64,000 bases of DNA from Paenibacillus tianjinensis (lineage in GTDB: Bacteria > Bacillota > Bacilli > Paenibacillales > Paenibacillaceae). This document shows, in pieces, positions 1-7,760 of the stretch. Position 1 is the first letter of the stretch. The number at the start of each line of letters is the position of its first letter. The position numbers and the translations under genes are program-made. The notes under the pieces are model-generated. The model was not told where the DNA came from. It searched no databases and saw only the letters and a program-made list of their open reading frames with translations. The stretch spans positions 5,208,001-5,272,000 of the forward strand of contig NZ_CP070969.1 in the NCBI RefSeq assembly GCF_017086365.1. The letters are read 5' to 3'.

Positions 1-705
1 GTAGCTTTCCGCAGTATCCGCATAATCCGGCTCATGCATAAGCAGCACCGTGAACGTATCATCCGGTATAGCTTTCAGCGCAGCTTCAGGATCAGGAGCA
101 CTCTTCAGCATGTCTTCAAGGCCCGCAACCGCGATCCTCGCACCGCCCTGCCGGATCAGATAGGACTGATTCCTTAGCACGACAAAACCGGCGGATTGCA
201 ATAAGCGGGTTAACAGCTCTGTGTTTTTATAATCATGATTGCCAAAAATCGCGTATTTACCCAGCGGGGCCGTCAACTCTGCAAGCACAGCTACAGAATC
301 CTCCAGGTCTTCGGCATTGCTGTCTACAATATCTCCGGTGAAGCAGATGATATCCGGCTTTACTTCCTTAATATGCTTCACGAGGCGTTTCACATCATGT
401 GCATCTTTATTGAAGCCCAGATGAACATCGCTGAAATGAACCAGCCGGATCCCGGAAAAAGCGGAAGGAAGCTGCTTCAGGGCCAGCTCCAGCTTCGTAA
501 CCTCAAGCCAGTTGGGCTCTCCCTGCCAGACATAACCGCTTGTAAGCAGCCCTGCACCAAACACTGTGGCCGCTCCCCTGGCCAGGAACTGGCGGCGGGT
601 TATTTTGCGTCCCTTTTCCGGTACAGGAGCGCTATAACGGCCGCTTCCGTCTGCCGGATTTGTTTGTTCATGATTGGGAGAAGTCCCGGGCGATCCTGTA
701 TTCAT
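1..705 (-). CDS. Tat-exported metallophosphoesterase (3' end outside window)
   Basis: Calcineurin-like metallophosphoesterase; 235 codons are visible before the window edge. The N-terminus has a twin-arginine signal (KITRRQFLARGA, about residues 34-45) followed by a hydrophobic stretch, so export by the Tat route is likely. Metal-binding motifs of the family are visible in order: FSDVHLG, FTGDIVD and FGNHDY, and LLMHEPD near the edge. Start is the ATG preceded by AAGGAG at good spacing. B. subtilis YkuE-type enzymes have the same layout of Tat signal plus phosphoesterase; they act at the membrane/cell-wall face, but the substrate here cannot be read from sequence. Confidence 0.88.
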   Translation of the reverse strand, partial: MNTGSPGTSPNHEQTNPADGSGRYSAPVPEKGRKITRRQFLARGAATVFGAGLLTSGYVWQGEPNWLEVTKLELALKQLPSAFSGIRLVHFSDVHLGFNKDAHDVKRLVKHIKEVKPDIICFTGDIVDSNAEDLEDSVAVLAELTAPLGKYAIFGNHDYKNTELLTRLLQSAGFVVLRNQSYLIRQGGARIAVAGLEDMLKSAPDPEAALKAIPDDTFTVLLMHEPDYADTAESY

Positions 706-734
706 AGGGAGATTCTCCTTTCTTAACTTGATTA

Positions 735-1466
735 TTAGTTTGTTGGATCAGACTGTGCTGACTTCTCTTTCTCTTTCTCTTCTTCTATCTCCTCCTGCTT
801 ATTTTCAACGGCATTCTCTATATTTACTTCAATCGCAGCCTCAATCTCTTCCTCCGTGCCCGAACCGAGGATTTTGCGGAACAATCCCAGCATGGACAGG
901 GCATAAGCCACCGTAATGAAGCTGAAGCTGATCTGCATAACGACCACCAGCCGCGAGGTATTATCCGTCGGAGCCACATCCCCATACCCCACTGTCGTAA
1001 AGGTAGCCACACTAAAGTATAGAAAGGTAATCAGCTGGCTGAGCAGATCAGCACCGAGCCCCTGCCCTTGGAAGGAAGACTGTCCAAACAGTTTATATAT
1101 GGATGTATATACAACCGTAAAAAAAATAATGCAGGTGAAGGCTGCGATGCTGATGCGGACCAGCGTTTGCTGCATTCTTACTTCTTTGCTGTTCGACTGC
1201 TTAATTTCATGGAAGATAAACAGGATATAGAACAGAACAGAGGCCAGTACAAAAAGTAAAATCAGCCCCCGCAGTCCGCGGGTACCCGGCACAATCGCCC
1301 CGAGGTCAATCCAATTCAGCAAATCCTCGACCGAAATCAGCACGTAAATCAGGATTGGCGCGAGCAGCACCGCTTTGCCCATCCAGCTTAACTTCATCCG
1401 GTAAAACCACAACGACAGCAGGATAATAATTACAGCTGCATTGAAGGTCCATATCCAAAAGTCCAT
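735..1466 (-). CDS. Potassium channel family protein
   Basis: A 243-residue membrane protein with several hydrophobic segments, a re-entrant pore loop carrying the K+ selectivity signature TVGYGD (residues 158-163), and a final transmembrane helix. The C-terminal 45 residues are very rich in Glu and Lys and probably form a cytoplasmic charged tail; no RCK/TrkA domain is visible. The likely role is passive K+ conductance. It lies just downstream of an unrelated DUF3891 gene on the same strand. The channel call is firm from the filter motif; gating is unknown. Confidence 0.88.
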   Translation of the reverse strand: MDFWIWTFNAAVIIILLSLWFYRMKLSWMGKAVLLAPILIYVLISVEDLLNWIDLGAIVPGTRGLRGLILLFVLASVLFYILFIFHEIKQSNSKEVRMQQTLVRISIAAFTCIIFFTVVYTSIYKLFGQSSFQGQGLGADLLSQLITFLYFSVATFTTVGYGDVAPTDNTSRLVVVMQISFSFITVAYALSMLGLFRKILGSGTEEEIEAAIEVNIENAVENKQEEIEEEKEKEKSAQSDPTN

Positions 1467-1534
1467 GGCTTTACACTCCTGTCCGTGTGGCCTGCGGGCT
1501 CACTTCCCATTCTCTCCGTTAGTCCCGCCGCTCG

Positions 1535-2359
1535 TTATGCGGCCTCATCCGGACGGGAGGTCACGGTGATCCGGCATTCTTCATCCGGTGTCTCATGATA
1601 CGCGCGCGCAATACCTTTATCCGCAATATCCCTACGGCTGACCCGGCGCAGACTGAAGGTCACCTCAACCGCCCGGGTGAACGGGAAGGGTTCAAGCAGC
1701 AGTGTAGATGCATCCTGCCATTCTGCCGTAATTACCCGTCCTGAGGTAAAGCTGAAATCCTCGCTGCCCGAAAAACCGTCCGTCCACCAGGGATGCTCCT
1801 CGGATTTGGGGCTCCCCGGTTCATTCAGTCCCAGATACAGCGACAAATCGTCACAGAACTGCAGCAGCCTGGCATCGTAATACAGCTCTGCCTCGCCAAT
1901 CGGATCAGCGTTCTGTTCCAGCTCCCGGTGAATGCGCGCTCTGCGTTCCGCTTCATCCTTCAGATAGTTGTTGAGCTCCGGATTATCCTCGCCGGATACC
2001 TCAATCAGCCGTTCGAAATGCAGGCTGCATAGCAGGGCACCATACAGAGTATCCGCTTCTATCTCATTAAGGCCGCGTCTATAGAACGTAAGTTTCGGCA
2101 CAACCGGAAAATCGATAAAACTGTAAGGGGCTCCTTCCGCATCATTCCAGAAAGGCGTTTCGTCCAGGTCGATCCAGCCCCGGTCATGATTGCTGATTGC
2201 CCTCAGCACTTCCGCCCGGCGTCTGGGCACCGGCACTTGCTCTTCCTTGAAGTTTGCTGCAAATTCTCCCGCCAGCCGCCCGTGCTCATGCTGCTTAATC
2301 ATTACAAATGCCCCGTCCTGCTCCCGACAAATCACCGTAATTCCTCCTCGATTCTCCAT
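1535..2359 (-). CDS. DUF3891 family protein
   Basis: A 274-residue soluble protein. The N-terminus (ITVICREQDGAFVMIKQHEH) and internal NHDRGWIDLDE segment match what I know of DUF3891, a Bacillales/Bacteroidetes family of unknown function rich in conserved His, Asp and Trp. The motifs H-E-H, N-H-D-R-G-W and later S-L-H-F-E resemble the spacing of HD-type metal sites, but that is inference only. No signal peptide or membrane segment. It appears to be monocistronic or loosely linked to the downstream channel gene. Confidence 0.75.
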   Translation of the reverse strand: MENRGGITVICREQDGAFVMIKQHEHGRLAGEFAANFKEEQVPVPRRRAEVLRAISNHDRGWIDLDETPFWNDAEGAPYSFIDFPVVPKLTFYRRGLNEIEADTLYGALLCSLHFERLIEVSGEDNPELNNYLKDEAERRARIHRELEQNADPIGEAELYYDARLLQFCDDLSLYLGLNEPGSPKSEEHPWWTDGFSGSEDFSFTSGRVITAEWQDASTLLLEPFPFTRAVEVTFSLRRVSRRDIADKGIARAYHETPDEECRITVTSRPDEAA

Positions 2360-2520
2360 GGCCTAAAAGCCGCATTAGCTACGGAGATTATAACATATCC
2401 ATCTATAATTGTTTAAGTTTGCCTTTTCCGGGCTGTTCCTATGTATTCACGGAATGTATACCATGTACCCATTTCTCCAGCCAAAAGAAACACATTACTT
2501 TGATAATATCATCCCATGCA

Positions 2521-2563
2521 AAAAGCCGCCCCCTGCGGCAAAATATGCCTTGAGGGACGGCCC
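2521..2563 (-). terminator. Terminator of the sdhCAB operon
   Basis: Reading leftwards, GCCGTCCC pairs (with G-U) to GGGGGCGGC and is followed by TTTTTGC. It lies 28 bases after the sdhB stop codon. Confidence 0.8.
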
Positions 2564-2590
2564 GTGACTGATTAGAGTATGAATGCTGCG

Positions 2591-3355
2591 TTACACACCC
2601 AGCCAGCGTTTGAACATATGCTTGGTGGTCTGTTTGTTGATCTCAGCGATAGAGGTAGTGAGCGGGATGCCTTTTGGACAAGCACGTACACAGTTCTGCG
2701 AGTTGCCGCAGCCGTCGATGCCGCCATCCTCCATCAGTGCCTCCAGGCGTTCGTCAGCGTTCATTTCGCCCGTAGGATGGGCGTTGAACAGGCGTACCTG
2801 GGAGATGGCTGCCGGACCGATGAAGTTCGTCTTTTCATTAACATTCGGACAGGCTTCCAGGCAGACGCCGCAGGTCATGCATTTGGACAATTCGTAAGCC
2901 CATTGGCGTTTCTTCTCCGCCATCCGCGGACCGGGGCCCAGATCATACGTTCCATCAATCGGAATCCATGCTTTGACACGCTTGAGCGCATTAAACATCC
3001 GGCTGCGGTCGATGACGAGGTCACGCACCACAGGGAACGTCTTCATGGGTTCAATCCGCACCGGCTGCTCCAGATTATCGATCAGCGCAGCACAGGCCTG
3101 GCGCGGCTTGCCGTTGATTACCATTGAGCAGGCGCCGCATACTTCCTCCAGACAGTTGGATTCCCAGCAGACCGGAACTGTACTGTCGCCCGTAGCGTTG
3201 ACCGGATTACGCTGGATTTCCATCAGGGCGCTGATTACATTCATCCCCGGCCGGTAGGCCAGTTCAAATTCCTCGGTATAGGGCGAGCTCTCCGGTTCGG
3301 CCTGGCGGGTAATGATAAACTTTACGTTTTTGGGAGCTGCAACAGTTTCCGCCAT
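2591..3355 (-). CDS. sdhB: Succinate dehydrogenase iron-sulfur subunit
   Basis: The 254-residue Fe-S subunit of complex II carries electrons from the SdhA flavin to menaquinone through SdhC. Three cluster motifs are visible: the 2Fe-2S ligands in CWESNCLEEVCGAC...C, the 4Fe-4S motif CMTCGVCLEACP, and the 3Fe-4S motif CGNSQNCVRACPKG. Start ATG follows TTTTAGGAGGTAACCGAT. It is the last gene of sdhC-sdhA-sdhB and is separated from sdhA by an unusual 372-base gap filled with repeats, including a hairpin element abutting its ribosome site. Confidence 0.97.
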   Translation of the reverse strand: MAETVAAPKNVKFIITRQAEPESSPYTEEFELAYRPGMNVISALMEIQRNPVNATGDSTVPVCWESNCLEEVCGACSMVINGKPRQACAALIDNLEQPVRIEPMKTFPVVRDLVIDRSRMFNALKRVKAWIPIDGTYDLGPGPRMAEKKRQWAYELSKCMTCGVCLEACPNVNEKTNFIGPAAISQVRLFNAHPTGEMNADERLEALMEDGGIDGCGNSQNCVRACPKGIPLTTSIAEINKQTTKHMFKRWLGV

Positions 3356-3372
3356 ATCGGTTACCTCCTAAA

Positions 3373-3416
3373 AGTTTTGTGAGCGTTACTCCTCTGGTTT
3401 TCCTTCGTACAAAACT
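3373..3416 (-). repeat. Hairpin element before the sdhB ribosome site
   Basis: On the coding strand, AGTTTTGT and ACAAAACT form an 8-bp stem around a 28-base loop. The 3' arm runs straight into TTTAGGAGG, the sdhB Shine-Dalgarno. The upstream flank TATGCTTCCGAAG is shared with copies near 5487 and 59279, so this is a member of a dispersed repeat family. Confidence 0.85.
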
Positions 3417-3472
3417 CACTTCGGAAGCATACGCTTAGTTTTTAACGTTATGATGATCTTCCGATTTCAGGC

Positions 3473-3657
3473 TAATTGCACTTCGTACAACTAAAACCGG
3501 GGGTTAAGTTTATTTCACGATTTAACTGCACTTTGTACATTTATATACTACAAAATAGCTAAATTCCGTCTATCCGGGAGATTTTAACTGTAAAGAATAC
3601 AATTATTCGTCTCCCGTGCCTCCGTCGGGCTGAAATAGCTGCACGATATACACTTAT
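3473..3657. repeat. Degenerate tandem units in the sdhA-sdhB gap
   Basis: Four imperfect copies of a roughly 23-base unit, best written TTTAACTGCACTTTGTACAA, start near 3473, 3521, 3582 and 3632, spaced about 50-60 bases. The remaining bases between them share no obvious coding potential. Similar units are, from general memory, common between genes in Paenibacillus genomes. Confidence 0.6.
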
Positions 3658-3727
3658 ACGTAGATTTCTGCCGCCAGTATATGCCGGCCATCCGGCACTT
3701 ACCATTATCATATATTCACGATGCTTT

Positions 3728-5470
3728 TTAGTCCTTGGAATAGTCACGTACCCGCGGCGGGATCAGCGACACATCTACTTCCTCGTAGGAAATCTTCGGT
3801 CCGTCAGGTGTCCAGGTCGCTTTGGTCGTCTTGAGGAACTCCTCATCGTTACGATTCGGGAATTCCGGCTTGTAGTGGGCTCCGCGGCTCTCATTGCGCA
3901 GCAGCGCCCCCAGCGTCATCGCCTCGGCCAGCTCAAGCATGTTCCACAGCTGGCGGGTGAAGGCTACGCCCTGGTTGTTCCAGCGCGAAGTATCACTCAT
4001 GTTAATGCGGCCGTAACGCTCCTTAAGCTCTTTGATTTTGCCGATGGTTGCCTCAAGCCGTTTGTTCTCGCGCACCACAGTCATGTTGGCGGTCATCCAT
4101 TCGCCCAGCTCTTTGTGGATCACATAGGCGTTTTCTGTACCCGACATGCCCAGCAGTGTCTCGTATTTGCCAACCTGCTGCTTATGGAAGCTGTCGAATA
4201 CGCTGGATGGAATATCCTGAACGGACTTCTTCTGCCCTTTAATATATTCCACTGCCTTCGGCCCAGCCATCATGCCGCCGTAAATCGCTGATACCAGCGA
4301 GTTCGCGCCGAGCCGGTTCGCGCCGTGATACTGGTATTCACATTCCCCTGCTGCGAACAGTCCGGGGATATTCGTCATCTGGTTATAATCGACCCACATA
4401 CCGCCCATGGAGTAATGGACCGCCGGGAAGATTTTCATCGGAATCTTGCGGGGATCATCCCCCATGAATTTCTCATAAATCTCGATAATACCGCCAAGCT
4501 TGACATCAAGCTCCTTCGGATCCTTATGCGACAGGTCGAGGTAAACCATGTTTTCGCCGTTAATACCGAGCCCCTGGTCCACACACACATTAAAAATCTC
4601 CCGGGTAGCGATATCGCGCGGCACCAGATTTCCGTACGACGGATATTTCTCCTCAAGGAAATACCACGGCTTGCCGTCCTTATAGGTCCAGATGCGTCCG
4701 CCTTCCCCGCGGGCCGATTCCGACATCAGACGCAGCTTGTCATCACCGGGAATTGCCGTCGGATGAATCTGGATGAATTCCCCGTTAGCATAATGCACAC
4801 CCTGCTGGTATACGGCACTGGCCGCTGTTCCTGTATTAATAACCGAGTTCGTCGTTTTGCCGAAAATAATCCCCGGACCGCCGCTGGCCAGAATCACCGC
4901 ATCCGCCGGGAAGGTCTGGATTTCCATCGTCTTCAGATTCTGCGCGCTGATACCGCGGCAGACGCCGGCATCGTCAAGAATCACTGAGAGGAACTCCCAG
5001 TTCTCGCTTTTGGTGACGAGCCCTTCCGATTCCCAGCGCCGTACCTGCTCATCCAGCGCATACAGCAGCTGCTGGCCGGTCGTAGCTCCGGCAAAAGCCG
5101 TACGGTGACGCTTCGTCCCGCCGAACCGGCGGAAGTCGAGCAGCCCCTCCGGGGTGCGGTTGAACATAACGCCCATCCGGTCCATCAGATGGATGATGCC
5201 CGGCGCGGCCTCGCACATCGCTTTGACCGGAGGCTGATTCGCCAGAAAGTCACCGCCGTAGACGGTGTCGTCGAAATGCTCCCAGGGGGAGTCACCCTCA
5301 CCCTTTGTATTCACGGCTCCGTTGATGCCGCCTTGTGCGCAGACGGAGTGCGATCTTTTGACAGGGACCAGAGAGAATAGATGAACATGCGCGCCGGATT
5401 CTGCCGCCTTGATGGTAGCCATCAGGCCGGCCAGCCCGCCGCCCACGATAATGATATCGGCTGATGCCAT
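3728..5470 (-). CDS. sdhA: Succinate dehydrogenase flavoprotein subunit
   Basis: The 580-residue catalytic subunit oxidises succinate to fumarate. The Rossmann FAD motif IIIVGGGLAGLMA is at the N-terminus, the HSVCAQGG segment holds the histidine that is covalently linked to FAD in the family, and the substrate-site arginine region RLGANSLVSAIYGG is present. Start ATG follows TTTAGGAGTGAACAATC. It is preceded by a 180-base gap to sdhC containing another hairpin repeat that abuts its ribosome site. Length and motifs match Bacillales SdhA. Confidence 0.97.
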   Translation of the reverse strand: MASADIIIVGGGLAGLMATIKAAESGAHVHLFSLVPVKRSHSVCAQGGINGAVNTKGEGDSPWEHFDDTVYGGDFLANQPPVKAMCEAAPGIIHLMDRMGVMFNRTPEGLLDFRRFGGTKRHRTAFAGATTGQQLLYALDEQVRRWESEGLVTKSENWEFLSVILDDAGVCRGISAQNLKTMEIQTFPADAVILASGGPGIIFGKTTNSVINTGTAASAVYQQGVHYANGEFIQIHPTAIPGDDKLRLMSESARGEGGRIWTYKDGKPWYFLEEKYPSYGNLVPRDIATREIFNVCVDQGLGINGENMVYLDLSHKDPKELDVKLGGIIEIYEKFMGDDPRKIPMKIFPAVHYSMGGMWVDYNQMTNIPGLFAAGECEYQYHGANRLGANSLVSAIYGGMMAGPKAVEYIKGQKKSVQDIPSSVFDSFHKQQVGKYETLLGMSGTENAYVIHKELGEWMTANMTVVRENKRLEATIGKIKELKERYGRINMSDTSRWNNQGVAFTRQLWNMLELAEAMTLGALLRNESRGAHYKPEFPNRNDEEFLKTTKATWTPDGPKISYEEVDVSLIPPRVRDYSKD

Positions 5471-5486
5471 GATTGTTCACTCCTAA

Positions 5487-5528
5487 AGTTTTGTTAGGAT
5501 AGCTTCCTGAATTTGTTTCGACAAAACT
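5487..5528 (-). repeat. Hairpin element before the sdhA ribosome site
   Basis: On the coding strand the arms AGTTTTGT/ACAAAACT are identical to those at the sdhB copy, around a 26-base loop that differs in sequence. The 3' arm leads directly into TTTAGGAG. The left flank TATGCTTCCGAAGCG is also shared. Confidence 0.87.
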
Positions 5529-5650
5529 CGCTTCGGAAGCATACACTTAAGTTTTGTCGTACCGCTAATATAGAATGTTTGCTGTGCAGTCCAGCCTCTA
5601 AATGGAATGCTGCGGCGGATAAGGGCAGCGTGTCAAATTCCACGCCTCGC

Positions 5651-6316
5651 TTAAGAGAAGGACCGGAGGATCTGTGCAGCCGAAGCTGCAGCCTGGAATT
5701 CGTTGTCACGGAACGTGAACAGCGACAGCAGGAACATGGAAGTAACAATTACGAAAAGGCCGAGACAGAGTACAGAGGACACTTTTTGCGAGCGCGGTCC
5801 GACGGTAACTCCCCAGCTGATCAGGAAGGACCAGAGGCCATTGGAGAAATGGAAGCAAGCAGCCACAACACCGATTACATATACGGCTAGCAGCAGCGGC
5901 TGGGTTGCGATGTCATGCATTACGCCGCCAAGCTCTTCATGCTCTACATTCCCGACTGCCACCTGGACACGGGTCTGGAACAGATGCCACACGATAAAAA
6001 TGAAGGTAATAATACCGCTGATGCGCTGCAGCGTATAACGCCAGTTCCGTTCCAGGTTAAAGCGGTTCAGGTTCGGCTTGGATTGGTAGGCGATATACAG
6101 CCCGTAGACTCCGTGGTAGAGCAGTGGAAGCCAAATACCGAACAATTCCAGGAAGAAGACCAGCGGCAGACTGTTCAGCCATAGCACACTGTCGGTGAAA
6201 CCGGAAGCGCCACCCTCTACTGCCGCGAAGTTCGTCATCATATGTTCGATGAAGAAGAATGCGAGCGGGATAACGCCGAGCAAGGAATGAATCTTTCTGG
6301 AATAAAATCCTCTCAT
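5651..6316 (-). CDS. sdhC: Succinate dehydrogenase cytochrome b558 subunit
   Basis: A 221-residue membrane anchor with five hydrophobic helices, as in B. subtilis SdhC. Histidines suited to heme b ligation are seen within or near helices (FFIEHMM, LLYHGVYG, FIVWHLFQT, ACFHFSNGLW). It anchors SdhAB and reduces menaquinone. First gene of the operon; start ATG follows AAGGGGACACTTTGC. The 438-base region upstream separates it from the divergent LysR gene and contains a perfect palindrome. Confidence 0.95.
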   Translation of the reverse strand: MRGFYSRKIHSLLGVIPLAFFFIEHMMTNFAAVEGGASGFTDSVLWLNSLPLVFFLELFGIWLPLLYHGVYGLYIAYQSKPNLNRFNLERNWRYTLQRISGIITFIFIVWHLFQTRVQVAVGNVEHEELGGVMHDIATQPLLLAVYVIGVVAACFHFSNGLWSFLISWGVTVGPRSQKVSSVLCLGLFVIVTSMFLLSLFTFRDNEFQAAASAAQILRSFS

Positions 6317-6468
6317 GCAAAGTGTCCCCTTTCCTAGTTAAAACAGCGTTTTCATTAATGAGCATACACCGCCGGGAGTACAGTTGAAACAGGGGAACGA
6401 AGGCTGCAGAAGCTCGCCAAATCTCTATTTTCACCATTATCCATTGTTTTCCCGGACATTGCTCTATT

Positions 6469-6485
6469 ATTCACAATATGTGAAT
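6469..6485. promoter_or_regulatory. Palindrome between sdhC and lysR (candidate operator)
   Basis: ATTCACA-ATA-TGTGAAT is a perfect 7-bp inverted repeat 153 bases upstream of sdhC, in the 6317-6754 gene-free stretch shared with the divergent LysR gene. The rest of that stretch is A+T-rich; no other clear element was found. Confidence 0.45.
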
Positions 6486-6754
6486 ATCTTGTGTCACTTT
6501 TCATGTTACTCCTTTTTCGCTTATAAGGGAATTGCAATCTAATTATTAAACGTTATACAATAACTGCATAAGAATATTTTTAATGTGATAATAATTCTCA
6601 TTTAGAGCAAGCATTTCCCAACACAGCAGCCTGTTTTCTATATAAAGCAAACCTCCTTTAGTGATTCGGCTATGCCTTTTATCACTTTCATCCATATCCG
6701 TTCAAGCGTAAAGTAGCAGCATTACCACAGACTTCCTCAAAGGAGAACTCCGTT

Positions 6755-7654
6755 ATGTTTGATGATTTGGACATTTTCGCCGCGGTCGTGGAGCATTCCA
6801 GCCTCAACCGGGCCTCGCGCCAGCTCAATCTGTCCCAGCCTGCCCTCTCCCGTAAAATCTCCAAGCTGGAGGAGCGTCTTGGCGTTTCATTATTCAACCG
6901 CTTCGGCAAACGGCTGGAGCTGACTGAGGTGGGCCGCCTTACCTACACCTATGCCCTGGAGCAGCGGCAGCAGCGTTCCAAATTTCTTGAGGCCCTGTCC
7001 AAATTCAAGGAAGGCGAGCCGCAGCTCGTCACCCTGGGGGCCAGCCTGACGACGCTTCAGACGACACTGCCCCCGCTTGTAAATGCATATATGAATAAAT
7101 ATCCGGCGGCGGAGCTGAAGCTGATCACCGGCAAAACACATGAAATCGTCTCAGCCGTCAATGAGGGCAAATGCGATGTCGGCATCATCGCCTCCTCGAT
7201 CCAGGAGCCGGGCCTGCGCTGCATTCCATTGTTCGAGGACCAGCTCAGGCTGGTCGTCTCCGAGCATCATCCCCTGACCTTAACTGCGAAGCTGTCCATG
7301 GAGCATCTGTCCCGGCTGCCGATGATCCTCTTCTCCAAAGGCACCTGGTACCGCCGTATGACGGATGAGCTGTTCCAGCGCTGCGGAGTCGATCCGGACG
7401 TGCGGATGGAGATCGACTCCTTCGAAGCGATCGTCCGGCTGCTGCCGACCATCAAGGCTGCTGCGCTGCTGCCGAAGTCGTACCTTCGTCCGGAGCTGCT
7501 GAACGGCGGCGGGCTCGTCTCCCTGCACATCAAGGAGCTGGAGCAGACCCAGCGCACCACCTGCCTGATCTATCAGGGCAGCGGGGGGCTAAGTACAGCA
7601 GCACGCTGTCTCGTACAGGTCACGGAGGAAGTATTCCTGAGCGGACGTGAATAG
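6755..7654 (+). CDS. LysR family transcriptional regulator
   Basis: A 299-residue LysR-type regulator. The N-terminal winged HTH is typical (SSLNRASRQLNLSQPALSRKI, about residues 16-36), followed by a periplasmic-binding-like effector domain. Start ATG follows AAAGGAGAACTCCGTT. It is divergent from sdhCAB. In B. subtilis and S. aureus, LysR proteins CcpC/CcpE control citric-acid-cycle genes in response to citrate; position next to sdh makes a similar role plausible here, but this is inference from context. Confidence 0.92.
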   Translation: MFDDLDIFAAVVEHSSLNRASRQLNLSQPALSRKISKLEERLGVSLFNRFGKRLELTEVGRLTYTYALEQRQQRSKFLEALSKFKEGEPQLVTLGASLTTLQTTLPPLVNAYMNKYPAAELKLITGKTHEIVSAVNEGKCDVGIIASSIQEPGLRCIPLFEDQLRLVVSEHHPLTLTAKLSMEHLSRLPMILFSKGTWYRRMTDELFQRCGVDPDVRMEIDSFEAIVRLLPTIKAAALLPKSYLRPELLNGGGLVSLHIKELEQTQRTTCLIYQGSGGLSTAARCLVQVTEEVFLSGRE

Positions 7655-7669
7655 TACACGTGAATAACA

Positions 7670-7724
7670 CAATCCCCGGTAGGCTTCCATATATCATATG
7701 GATCGGCACGCCGGGGATTGTTTG
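7670..7724 (+). terminator. Terminator after the LysR gene
   Basis: CAATCCCCGG pairs with CCGGGGATTG (10 bp), followed by TTTG. It sits between convergent genes and may serve both. Confidence 0.8.
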
Positions 7725-7760
7725 TCTGTGCTGTTATTCAGTTATTTCGGCGAAGCGGGA

